This document shows positions 42,478 to 50,656 of a stretch of 61,760 nt of DNA, piece by piece. Numbering within the stretch: the first letter of the stretch is position 1; every line of letters begins with the position of its first letter. Source of the DNA: Oscillospiraceae bacterium (GTDB taxonomy: Bacteria; Bacillota; Clostridia; Oscillospirales; Acutalibacteraceae); assembly GCA_009784445.1 (NCBI GenBank), contig WRBQ01000007.1, forward strand, positions 1-61,760, written 5' to 3'. Below the pieces are notes generated by a model. The model did not search any database and was not told where the DNA came from. It was given only the letters and a program-made list of their open reading frames with translations. A program made the translations under genes and the position numbers.

Positions 42478-43530
42478 ATGAAGAAACTACTTGCATTGCT
42501 GCTGGCGCTAACGATGGCTGTTTCGTTTGGCGTTGCGGCAATGGCGCAATCCGCCAACAACATCAGCCCTTTGTGCAGCTGCATCAGCAACAACAATGAC
42601 AATGATGGCTGCAACGACAACGGTGACAGCGGCAACAATGGCAACGACATCAACGTCAACGACAACGACGACAACCTGCAACAACAAGGCATCGAACTAT
42701 TCATGGAAACATACGAAGCAATCCGCTCGCTGAATTTTTCGGCAACCGTAGACGTTGCTGCTGTGATGGACTTGCTTGGCGGTGACGACGCAGACCTCGG
42801 CCTACTTGGCGGCTTGTTCGACAACGTTGCTGAAGTGAGCATTGCTGTTTCCGAAGGCAATATTGCGCTTGACACACACGTAGGCTGGGGCGGTATACTG
42901 GGTCACTTTTTGGGCGACGCTTGGTGGGCGCGCGCGCTGAGCTGGACGTTCAACCTGTTCATGAACAACAACGTGCGCGTGGTGCTGAACAACGATGGCC
43001 GCGTGTTCTTGGTTGGCCGCCTGTTCACATTCAACATTGGCACCGCGATGTTTGATTTGGACATCCCCGCGCTGCTGGAAGGCTTCACAGAAATGCTGCC
43101 CGACCTCGACAGTCTGCTGAACATTGACTTTGCAAACCCAGATGAAGAACTCGTGGAAACTCTAGCGAATCTGCTGGGCATGGATGCCGACGAAGTGCTT
43201 GAAAACATGGACGTTCTGGCGGAAATGTTGGCTGATTTTCTTGGTGTGACCGTGGAAGAAGTGATGGATGACTTGGCCGCGATCGCTTTTGACACGCTGT
43301 TTGACGTGCAAGAAGTTGATGGCGCAGTTGTGGTTGGTCTCGGCACCGGTGATGACGCGCTTGCTGCGTTCACCTATGTTGATGGCGTGCTCACTAGCGT
43401 TGCCGTTGGTGAAATGGACGTTGCTTTCGGCAGCTTCACCCCTGATGTGGCCGATGATGCCTTTAGCGTGCGCGGCCTGCGCATTAGCCTTGACTGGCTG
43501 GCGAATCTGGTCATGGGCTGGTTCTTCTAG
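42478..43530 (+). CDS. Secreted protein with Asn/Asp-rich linker, unknown function
   Basis: A 350-residue protein with a clear signal peptide (MKKLLALLLALTMAVSFG ... AMAQ). After cleavage comes a low-complexity linker of Asn, Asp and Gly (about residues 36-65), then an acidic, Leu/Asp-rich helical body with repeated L-L-G-x-D and E-E-V-x-D-x-L patterns. No family is recognised. The style (acidic, leucine-rich, alpha-helical, secreted) resembles parts of the giant protein at 54511, though no direct repeat is shared. It has its own promoter and terminator. Confidence 0.75.
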   Translation: MKKLLALLLALTMAVSFGVAAMAQSANNISPLCSCISNNNDNDGCNDNGDSGNNGNDINVNDNDDNLQQQGIELFMETYEAIRSLNFSATVDVAAVMDLLGGDDADLGLLGGLFDNVAEVSIAVSEGNIALDTHVGWGGILGHFLGDAWWARALSWTFNLFMNNNVRVVLNNDGRVFLVGRLFTFNIGTAMFDLDIPALLEGFTEMLPDLDSLLNIDFANPDEELVETLANLLGMDADEVLENMDVLAEMLADFLGVTVEEVMDDLAAIAFDTLFDVQEVDGAVVVGLGTGDDALAAFTYVDGVLTSVAVGEMDVAFGSFTPDVADDAFSVRGLRISLDWLANLVMGWFF

Positions 43531-43551
43531 CCTTTCTCAAAAAAACAACGC

Positions 43552-43579
43552 AAACCCCTTGCATTAGCGAGGGGTTTTT
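43552..43579 (+). terminator. Terminator of the 42478 gene, overlapping the ddl promoter
   Basis: AAACCCCTTGC / GCGAGGGGTTT (one G-T pair) with an ATTA loop is followed by Ts. The TTGCAT used as -35 box for ddl lies inside the left arm and loop. Confidence 0.82.
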
Positions 43580-43587
43580 GTTATACT
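43559..43587 (+). promoter_or_regulatory. Sigma-A promoter of ddl
   Basis: TTGCAT (43559-43564) and TATACT (43582-43587) are 17 bases apart, with the spacer occupied by the terminator's right arm and T-tract. Confidence 0.65.
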
Positions 43588-43617
43588 ATAGTCTAAGCTT
43601 ATTTGCAAGGAGAACCC

Positions 43618-44640
43618 ATGAACATATTAGTCCTCGCCGGGGGGCACAGTCCCGAGCGCGATGTATCATTAGCCAGCGGCGCCAAGGTGGTGCAAGCGCT
43701 GCGCAGCCGCGGCCATCAAGTGCTGCTGCTGGACCCCTATAAGTCCATCGACCTGCACGGCAGCTTTGCCACGCTTTATGCCGCTTATGCGCAAGAAAGT
43801 TACGCACACACCATCCCCGCCACGGCACCGGATTTAGCCGCACTCAAAGCCGAGTTTGGCAATGGCGACGACATGCTTGGCCGCAACGTACTTGCCGCCT
43901 GCAAACTGGCCGATGTCGTCTTTCTTGCGCTGCATGGCTCGCTGGGCGAAAACGGGCAGCTGCAAGCCACCCTTGACCTACACGCCGTGCGCTACACCGG
44001 CAGCGGACATCTGGGCTGTGCTTTGGCCATGGACAAAGGCATCGCCAAAACCATCATGCAGGCCGCAGGGGTGCAAACGCCGTTGTGTGCCGCGTTTGAC
44101 GCAAGCAATTTGCCGCTGGTGGTGAAGCCCGCAAACGGTGGCAGCAGCATCGGTTGCAGCATTGTGCGCACAGCCGGTGAAATGGCGCAGGCCATGGCAA
44201 ATGCCCTTGCCCAAGAAGACAACATCGTCATTGAGCGTTTTATCGAAGGCCGTGAGTTTAGTGTGGGCGTTTTGGACGGCCAAGTGCTGCCCGTCATTGA
44301 GATTATTCCCCACGAGGGCTGGTTCGACTATGCGAACAAATACCAGGGCACAACCAACGAAATTTGCCCGGCGGATATCCCCGATGAACTGGCCGAGCGC
44401 ATGCAGGCTGCGGCGCTCACGGCACACAAGGCCCTGCGGCTGGGCAGCTACTCCCGCGTGGATTTTATGACCGATGCGCAGGGCGAGATCTACTGCCTAG
44501 AGGCAAACACGTTGCCGGGGCTAGCACCCGCTAGTCTGCTGCCGCAAGAGGCCGCCGCTGCGGGCATCAGCTACGAAGACCTGTGCGAAAAAATCGTTGC
44601 CACCTGCGGTGGAGCCCTGTCGCTTCGCTGTGTCCTATGA
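43618..44640 (+). CDS. ddl: D-alanine--D-alanine ligase
   Basis: A 340-residue ATP-grasp enzyme started at ATG 43618 behind AAGGAG. The N-terminal motif LAGGHSPERDVS, LHGSLGENG, VVKPANGGSSIG and the C-terminal LEANTLPG match Ddl. It joins two D-alanines for the peptidoglycan stem; murF, which adds that dipeptide, follows 86 bases downstream. The last dozen residues (TCGGALSLRCVL) are encoded by an interspersed repeat at 44595-44632 and have no counterpart in typical Ddl, so the original end was probably replaced or extended. Confidence 0.93.
   Translation: MNILVLAGGHSPERDVSLASGAKVVQALRSRGHQVLLLDPYKSIDLHGSFATLYAAYAQESYAHTIPATAPDLAALKAEFGNGDDMLGRNVLAACKLADVVFLALHGSLGENGQLQATLDLHAVRYTGSGHLGCALAMDKGIAKTIMQAAGVQTPLCAAFDASNLPLVVKPANGGSSIGCSIVRTAGEMAQAMANALAQEDNIVIERFIEGREFSVGVLDGQVLPVIEIIPHEGWFDYANKYQGTTNEICPADIPDELAERMQAAALTAHKALRLGSYSRVDFMTDAQGEIYCLEANTLPGLAPASLLPQEAAAAGISYEDLCEKIVATCGGALSLRCVL
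44595..44632 (+). repeat. CACCTGCGGTGG / TCGCTTCGCTGTG repeat overlapping the ddl stop
   Basis: CACCTGCGGTGG (44601-44612) and GTCGCTTCGCTGTG (44619-44632) are spaced by six bases and closely match 48410-48443. The element is translated as the tail of Ddl. Confidence 0.75.
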
Positions 44641-44683
44641 CAGCCTCATAAAAATCCTCATACGCACGTAGCGCGGCTAAATT

Positions 44684-44718
44684 TTTTTGGTTCTTTAAAA
44701 AAAAAGAACAAGAAAAGG
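44684..44718 (+). repeat. Palindromic element carrying the murF ribosome binding site
   Basis: TTTTTTGGTTCTTT, an A-run, then AAGAACAAGAAAAGGA. GTTCTTT (44690-44696) pairs with AAAGAAC (44703-44709). The AAGGAG at its end lies eight bases before the murF ATG. Compare 36031-36083. Confidence 0.68.
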
Positions 44719-44726
44719 AGAACCAC

Positions 44727-46076
44727 ATGGAACAAATGACACTACACGAAATCGCCCAAGCCGTGAACGGCCAGTTGCTGCACGGCGATGAAAATATGGC
44801 CATCACCAACGTGAGCACCGACAGCCGCCAAGCAGGGCAGGGCACGCTGTTTATCGCTTTGATTGGTGAGCGCTTTGATGCCCACGACTTTGTGCAGGGA
44901 TTTTTTGATGCACAGGGTAGCGCGGCCATTGTCAGTCGCGAGCTGCCCATTGCGCAGCCGCAAATTGTTGTGGAGGACACTCGTCTTGCGCTGGGACATT
45001 TGGCCGCGGCCTACCGCGCGAAATTTACGCTGCCGCTTGTTGGCATCACCGGCAGCGCGGGCAAAACCACCACCCGCAAGATGATCCAATGCGTGCTGGG
45101 CACGGCAGGGCCGGTTTGTGCCACGCAGGGCAACTTGAATAACGACATCGGCATGCCCAAAACGCTGCTGACCTTGGCTAAATGCCACCGCTTTGCCGTG
45201 ATTGAAATGGGCATGAACCATGCTGGTGAAATCCGCTACATGACCAAGATTGCCAAGCCGGACATTGCCGTCATCACCAACATTGGCACCGCACACATCG
45301 GCAACCTAGGCAGCCAGCAAGCCATTTTGCGCGCCAAGATGGAAATCTTCGAAGGCTTGGGCGAAGAGGGCACCGCACTGCTCAACGGTGACGACCCGCG
45401 TCTGTGGGCGCTGCGTGGTAAGTTGCCCTTCCGCACGCTATACTACGGCATCCATAACGATGAGTGCGACGTGCAGGCGCAGGACGTGCACTGCGGTGCG
45501 CAGGGGAGCACATTCAGTGTGCGCGACGCGGGCTTCGTGGTGCCTGTGGCGGGTGAACATCATGTGTATAACGCCTTGGTGGCCATTGCCATTGGGTTGG
45601 GCTATGGCCTGCCCATACAAAGCCTGCAAGAGGGCGTGCGCAGCTTTAAAGCGGGTGAAATGCGCCAAACGGTGATCGAAACCGGCGGTGTTCGCGTGAT
45701 TGAAGATTGTTACAACGCCAGCGCGGAAAGCATGCTGGCTTCGCTTTCGGTGCTGGCCAAAAGTGACTTCGGTGGCCGCAAGGTGGCCATCTTGGGTAAC
45801 ATGGGCGAGCTGGGCGACTTTGCCGAAAGCGAACACCGCCGAGTTGGCGATCACGCTGTTGCCTGTGGTGTTGATCTAGTGATTACCGTGGGCGACCACG
45901 CCGCGCTCATCGCCGAGCAAGCCCGAGCGGGCGGTGTGGCGACCATGGTATTTGATGATAAAGAGCAAGCCCTGCCGGAAATTCTAGCCGCACTGCGCCA
46001 GCGTGACACCGTGCTGGTGAAGGCCAGCCGGTCGGCCAAGTTTGAGGAAATATCACAAGCCATTCAGAATAGATAA
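44727..46076 (+). CDS. murF: UDP-MurNAc-tripeptide:D-Ala-D-Ala ligase
   Basis: A 449-residue Mur ligase with the N-terminal UDP-binding domain (STDSRQAGQGTLFIAL), the ATP P-loop GITGSAGKTTTRKM, the central ENMGMNHAGEI-like motif (here IEMGMNHAGEI), ITNIGTAHIGNLGS and the C-terminal VIEDCYNASAESM. It adds D-Ala-D-Ala to the UDP-MurNAc tripeptide, the last cytoplasmic amino-acid step of peptidoglycan synthesis. It lies downstream of ddl, separated by repeats; its ribosome binding site comes from the palindromic element. Confidence 0.95.
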   Translation: MEQMTLHEIAQAVNGQLLHGDENMAITNVSTDSRQAGQGTLFIALIGERFDAHDFVQGFFDAQGSAAIVSRELPIAQPQIVVEDTRLALGHLAAAYRAKFTLPLVGITGSAGKTTTRKMIQCVLGTAGPVCATQGNLNNDIGMPKTLLTLAKCHRFAVIEMGMNHAGEIRYMTKIAKPDIAVITNIGTAHIGNLGSQQAILRAKMEIFEGLGEEGTALLNGDDPRLWALRGKLPFRTLYYGIHNDECDVQAQDVHCGAQGSTFSVRDAGFVVPVAGEHHVYNALVAIAIGLGYGLPIQSLQEGVRSFKAGEMRQTVIETGGVRVIEDCYNASAESMLASLSVLAKSDFGGRKVAILGNMGELGDFAESEHRRVGDHAVACGVDLVITVGDHAALIAEQARAGGVATMVFDDKEQALPEILAALRQRDTVLVKASRSAKFEEISQAIQNR

Positions 46077-46095
46077 AACACCGGGGGGTGATTTT

Positions 46096-48399
46096 ATGCA
46101 AGTGTTAGAGAAAACGCAAGAACAACTCGCCATGCAGCCGCAAACGCTGCTGACAAACCTGCCGTTACCCGAAGTGTTGGAACAGTTCGCGCAGCAAAAC
46201 AGCCTGTTGGACAAGGCTTGCTTCGCTGTAGTGGGTGACCTGAACCTAACCGGAAAATACGGCCAAGGTGCGCTGCTGTTTATGCAAAACGGCCTGTGGG
46301 TCTATGACTCGGTTGCTCGCATTGAGCCTGAGTACTTTGCTTATGCCGATTTGCATGACGTGAAGGTTAGGCGGATGTATGGCAACGCGCTATTTCAGGC
46401 GCGTGATGAAAAGGGCAAGCGGCTGAACTTGCTTCGGTTTACTTATGCTGCCGCTGAGGCTGCCGAGGCCGGTGCGCAGTTTGTGCAAAGCTGCGTGGAC
46501 GACGGTTTCTCGCCTGCGCTGATTGAAGCGGTGCAAGCGGGCTTTGACCGCCGCCGTGCGTTTTGCATGCGCTGCGGCCGTCAGCTGCGCAAACCGGATG
46601 CCCCATGCCTGAACTGCGAAAACAAAACGCAGACCTTTGGCAAGTTCGGCAAGTACATACTGGAGCAAAAGTGGCTGCTGATATTTTGCTTGGCGCTTTC
46701 GGTGGTCACCACGGCCATGGCACTGGTGCCGCCGCTGGTAACGGGGCACATGATTGACACCGTGCTGCACTATGGCCAGCTGGACATGCTGCTGTGGATG
46801 GTGCTATTGCTGCTGGGCGTGCATTTGGTGCAGTTTAGCGTGGGTGCGGTGCGCAGCTATTTTTTGCGCCGCGCAGGCAGCCGCATGGTGGTGGAATTGC
46901 GCAAGGATATCTACGCCAAAACGCAGTTTTTGCCCATGCGATTTTTCGACAAAACCTCAACCGGTTCGGTTATCAACCGCATTCATGGTGACACCAGTGT
47001 GCTGCAGCAGTTCATCCTGCGCATCACCCAAGAGGCCGTGGTGCAACTATTTTTGATGATTGGGCTGATGGTGATTATGTTTTCGCTTAACTGGCGGCTT
47101 GCAGCGGTAAGTTTGCTGCCGGTGCCGCTTGTGGTCATCGGCGGGCGCATTTTCGGCAAGAAGATTGCTCCGCGCTATCGCAGGCTGTGGCGGCGCGGCT
47201 CTGCTATTTTTGCCTTGCTGGCCGACACCGTGCCCGGCGTGCGGGTGATCAAAGCCTTCACCAACGAGGACCGCGCCATTGATAAATTCGCTCGCTACAA
47301 CGAGGAATGGTACAAAGAAGACATGGTGGCCGGCAAAATCGCCAGCATTTTTCCTAATGTTATGACCTTTTTGGTCACCTGTGGGTCGCTGGTGATTTGG
47401 CTCATTGGCGGCCGCTGGGTGATTGACGGCGCAGGCGCAGAAGACGCGCTTTCGATTGGCATGCTGGTAATATTCATCACCTATGCCGGGCAATTCTATA
47501 ACCCCGTGAACTTTTTTGCAAACCTCAACGACGGCTATCAAAATGCATTGGCCTCAGTAGAGAAAATTCTTGATATTCTCGAGGCTGAACCCGAGCGCGA
47601 CTTTGGCAAGGGCGACCCCATGCCCGACCATTTGCAGGGCCGCATTGAATTTCGCAACGTGAACTTCTCGTTTGACCGCTCCAAGAAGACGCTGAGCAAC
47701 GTGAATCTAGTGATTGAACCGGGCGATATCGTGGGCATTGTGGGCACTACCGGCAGCGGCAAAAGCACGCTGATCAACCTCATCATGCGCTACTACGACG
47801 ACTACGAGGGCGAAATCTTGGTGGACGGCCGCGACCTGAAGGAAGTGGATATGGCGTTTTATCGGTCGCAAATAGGCTATGTGCAGCAAGAACCGCTGAT
47901 GTTCCGCGCCAGCATCTTCAACAACATTGCCTATGGAGCGGGCGATGTGCACCCAGAAAGCGTGCTATATGCTGCTGAAGTTGCCAATGCACACGGCTTC
48001 ATCGCGCAACTGCCCGATGCCTACGACACGCTGCTGGGCGAGCGCGGCACGGGACTCAGCGGCGGCGAAAAACAGCGCATTAGTATTGCGCGCGCCGTGC
48101 TGAAAAACCCCAGTATTCTCATTTTTGACGAAGCCACCGCCGCCGTAGACAGCGAAACCGAGCACTTGATTCAAGATGCCATTGAGCGATTGATTCGCGG
48201 GCGCACCACGCTAATGATTGCCCACCGGCTTTCCACGTTGCGCAAGGCCAATAAGATCATCGTGGTAGACAAGGGTGAGATCATCGAGTTTGGCAGCCCT
48301 GCTGAGCTGCTTGCGCTGCAAGGTAAATACTACAAGCTGGTGCAGATTCAATCGATGGCGGAAGAAGCTGAAAAGCAACGCGCAGAAGAAAATTTTTAG
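46096..48399 (+). CDS. ABC exporter with N-terminal PH-like domain and zinc ribbon
   Basis: A 767-residue protein started at 46096 behind GGGGGTGA. Residues about 1-150 look like a PH-like beta domain; Cys157, Cys160, Cys171 and Cys174 (CMRC ... CLNC) form a zinc ribbon. Residues about 195-480 hold six helices of a type-1 ABC exporter, followed by the ATPase: Walker A GTTGSGKST (550-558), signature LSGGEKQRI and Walker B ILIFDEAT. It is paired with a DUF1854 gene, as in the exporters annotated as cyanophycin-metabolism-associated. No cyanophycin synthetase is present here. The substrate is unknown. Confidence 0.88.
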   Translation: MQVLEKTQEQLAMQPQTLLTNLPLPEVLEQFAQQNSLLDKACFAVVGDLNLTGKYGQGALLFMQNGLWVYDSVARIEPEYFAYADLHDVKVRRMYGNALFQARDEKGKRLNLLRFTYAAAEAAEAGAQFVQSCVDDGFSPALIEAVQAGFDRRRAFCMRCGRQLRKPDAPCLNCENKTQTFGKFGKYILEQKWLLIFCLALSVVTTAMALVPPLVTGHMIDTVLHYGQLDMLLWMVLLLLGVHLVQFSVGAVRSYFLRRAGSRMVVELRKDIYAKTQFLPMRFFDKTSTGSVINRIHGDTSVLQQFILRITQEAVVQLFLMIGLMVIMFSLNWRLAAVSLLPVPLVVIGGRIFGKKIAPRYRRLWRRGSAIFALLADTVPGVRVIKAFTNEDRAIDKFARYNEEWYKEDMVAGKIASIFPNVMTFLVTCGSLVIWLIGGRWVIDGAGAEDALSIGMLVIFITYAGQFYNPVNFFANLNDGYQNALASVEKILDILEAEPERDFGKGDPMPDHLQGRIEFRNVNFSFDRSKKTLSNVNLVIEPGDIVGIVGTTGSGKSTLINLIMRYYDDYEGEILVDGRDLKEVDMAFYRSQIGYVQQEPLMFRASIFNNIAYGAGDVHPESVLYAAEVANAHGFIAQLPDAYDTLLGERGTGLSGGEKQRISIARAVLKNPSILIFDEATAAVDSETEHLIQDAIERLIRGRTTLMIAHRLSTLRKANKIIVVDKGEIIEFGSPAELLALQGKYYKLVQIQSMAEEAEKQRAEENF

Positions 48400-48443
48400 T
48401 CGCTTCGCTGCCACCTGCGGTGGGGCTTGGTCGCTTCGCTGTG
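48400..48443 (+). repeat. CACCTGCGGTGG repeat flanked by two TCGCTTCGCTG copies
   Basis: TCGCTTCGCTG (48400-48410), CACCTGCGGTGG (48412-48423) and GTCGCTTCGCTGTG (48430-48443). It begins directly at the stop codon of the ABC gene. The right part matches 44595-44632 with few differences. Confidence 0.75.
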
Positions 48444-48472
48444 CATTATTCGATCTAGATAAAGAGGAGATT

Positions 48473-48961
48473 ATGGCTATACGCTACATCGATGGGCCTG
48501 AAGCCCGCATTACCGACCACGACGGCCTGCTGGTTGACGTGGAGTTTCACCACGGCGAAACCTTCACCGCGCTTGAGCCGCGGCGGTTGTTTCCCACCAC
48601 GGGGCTGCAGAAATATATTACCTTGCTGGATGATGAAGGTAAAGAAGTTGCCATTGTGCGCGACATCAACACGCTGCTGCCTGAGTCACGCGAGGTGCTG
48701 GAAAACAGCCTGCATGAGTATTACATGATACCCAAGGTGCAGCGGCTGATTAAAATGACCGACAAGTTCAAAATTTGGATGTGGACCGCCGAAACTGACC
48801 GCGGCACCTACACCTTTGAAATTCGCGACCACAACAACACCGTCAAGCCTTTGTATGACGGCCGTGTATTGATTAAAGACGCCAATGACAACCGCTATGA
48901 AATCCCGAACATTGCGCTGCTGGACAAACGAAGCCAGCGCATGATATTGCCTAATCTGTAA
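48473..48961 (+). CDS. DUF1854-family protein
   Basis: A 162-residue soluble protein started at ATG 48473 behind GAGGAGA. It matches the DUF1854 pattern: an N-terminal strand region (LEPRRLFPTTG), a block DEGKEVAIVRDI, then a helix with YYMIPKVQRL and a terminal LPNL. This family is found almost only next to the ABC exporter type encoded immediately upstream, so the two probably work together, perhaps as an accessory or regulatory subunit. Biochemical function is unknown. Confidence 0.82.
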   Translation: MAIRYIDGPEARITDHDGLLVDVEFHHGETFTALEPRRLFPTTGLQKYITLLDDEGKEVAIVRDINTLLPESREVLENSLHEYYMIPKVQRLIKMTDKFKIWMWTAETDRGTYTFEIRDHNNTVKPLYDGRVLIKDANDNRYEIPNIALLDKRSQRMILPNL

Positions 48962-48972
48962 GGAGAAAGTAT

Positions 48973-49305
48973 ATGAAACTCATTATTGCTATCGTGAACA
49001 ACGACGACAGTGCCGTGGTGGCCTCGGCGCTGACCTTGGAGAAATTCAGCGTGACCAAGCTTTCCACCAGCGGTGGATTTTTGATGGTGGGCAACACCAC
49101 GCTGCTCATTGGCGCAGAAGAAAACGATGTGCCACGGGTGAAAGAAATCATCAACGAAAACTCCCGCAAGCGTGACCACACCGCGCCGTCGGTTAGTTCG
49201 TTTGGGCGCGGCACCAACAAGCATGAGCTAAGCGAAGATGCCACCGTGCAGGTGGGCGGCGCCATTGTGTTTGTGTTGAGCGTGGATAGCATGGATAAAT
49301 ACTAA
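48973..49305 (+). CDS. darA: Cyclic-di-AMP receptor, PII-like
   Basis: A 110-residue PII-like protein of the DarA/PstA family: MKLIIAIVNNDD, then TKLSTSGGFLMVGNTTLLIG, a surface loop with R-x-x-H, and a final strand IVFVLSVDSMD. It binds the second messenger c-di-AMP as a trimer; downstream targets are unknown. It follows the DUF1854 gene by 11 bases, so it may be coregulated with the exporter. Confidence 0.92.
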   Translation: MKLIIAIVNNDDSAVVASALTLEKFSVTKLSTSGGFLMVGNTTLLIGAEENDVPRVKEIINENSRKRDHTAPSVSSFGRGTNKHELSEDATVQVGGAIVFVLSVDSMDKY

Positions 49306-49322
49306 CTACAACGAGGAATTTT

Positions 49323-50645
49323 ATGTTCACAAATAACTTGCAATTGCGTTATGCCAACGAGCTGCACAACTATGACGTGTATCCCAAGGTGGTTCAGGCG
49401 GGTAAAATCAGCAGCATCACCATTGCGCCGCGTGGGCATCATGCCGCGTTTACGCACGAAAGCTATCGCCTTTCGCTGCACCCGTGGGATGAAGGCTCGC
49501 CATGGTATTACCCCGATTATAACAACGAATTCTCCTTTGATGTGAAGCCGGATGAAGACGGCTGCATTCGCTTTTCGTTCGAGTTTTTTGGCTGCCAGCA
49601 GTTTTATGTTCGCTTGAAGAATGAGAAGTTCAACCTGCAATTGAGCGTGTTTTGCGTGGACGATGACCTAGCTGGCCGCTATCCATTCCGTGGTGATTTG
49701 CACTTGCACAGCAATTACTCGGATGGCAGGCAAGCGCCGGCCATTGTGGCAGCGAACTACCGCAAAACGGGCTATGACTTTTTGGCCATCACCGACCACC
49801 ACCGCTATGCGCCTTCGCTGGAGGCCATTGAAGTCTATAAAGACGTGCCCATTGAGCTGTGCTTGGTGCCCGGCGAAGAAGTACATGCCCCGCAAGACGA
49901 AACGCACCTCAACGACATGCACATCCTCAACTTTGGTGGGCTGCACAGCGTGAATGACATGATGGAAGATGCGGACGAGCACTTTGCCACGATTGATGCT
50001 TACATGGCCACGCTTGACATTCCCGCATGTTTTGTGGGCATGGAGCGCTACTACTATGCCAGCTGCCACTGGATTTTTAGCGAGATTCGCAAAGCGGGCG
50101 GGCTGGGCATTTTTTGCCACCCATACTGGCTTTCTGATGTGCTGCAAATTCCGCCGCGGCTGGTGAACAAACTGATGCAGCATTTGCCCTTTGATGCCTT
50201 TGAGGTGCTGGGCGGCGAAAGCAACATGGAGCAAAACAACTTCCAAACCGTGCAGTATTACGAAGACAAAGCCCGCGGGCGCAACTATGCCATTGTGGGC
50301 AGCACCGACAGTCACAACAGCGTCAATAGCCGTGACTCGCACCTGTGCTGCACCATGGTGTTTGCGCAGGCCAACGAGCGTGAATCGCTCATTGATGCCA
50401 TTCGCGATGACTACAGCGTGGCGGTGGACACCATGGATGAAACGCCGCGTTTGGTGGGCGACATGCGGCTGGTGCGCTATGGTTGCTTTTTGCTCAAAGA
50501 GTTCTTTCCGCTGCACGACGAGCTATGCTTTGAGGAAGGCCGAGCCATGCATGACTACGCTTGTGGTGTGCCCGGCGCGAAAGAGACTTTGGAGTTTTTG
50601 AGCGGGCGCATGGCCAAACAGCGAGAGAAATATTTTGGGTTTTAG
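49323..50645 (+). CDS. PHP-domain metallohydrolase, CehA/McbA-like
   Basis: A 440-residue protein. Residues about 1-115 form a beta-rich N-terminal domain; residues about 120-350 are a PHP domain with metal-binding motifs GDLHLHSNYSDG, ITDHHRY, PGEEVH, IFCHPYW and a terminal GSTDSHN. CehA/McbA-type enzymes are phosphoesterases or hydrolases with a trinuclear metal site. The substrate is unknown. It lies 17 bases after darA. Confidence 0.85.
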   Translation: MFTNNLQLRYANELHNYDVYPKVVQAGKISSITIAPRGHHAAFTHESYRLSLHPWDEGSPWYYPDYNNEFSFDVKPDEDGCIRFSFEFFGCQQFYVRLKNEKFNLQLSVFCVDDDLAGRYPFRGDLHLHSNYSDGRQAPAIVAANYRKTGYDFLAITDHHRYAPSLEAIEVYKDVPIELCLVPGEEVHAPQDETHLNDMHILNFGGLHSVNDMMEDADEHFATIDAYMATLDIPACFVGMERYYYASCHWIFSEIRKAGGLGIFCHPYWLSDVLQIPPRLVNKLMQHLPFDAFEVLGGESNMEQNNFQTVQYYEDKARGRNYAIVGSTDSHNSVNSRDSHLCCTMVFAQANERESLIDAIRDDYSVAVDTMDETPRLVGDMRLVRYGCFLLKEFFPLHDELCFEEGRAMHDYACGVPGAKETLEFLSGRMAKQREKYFGF

Positions 50646-50656
50646 AGGAGGCGGAC

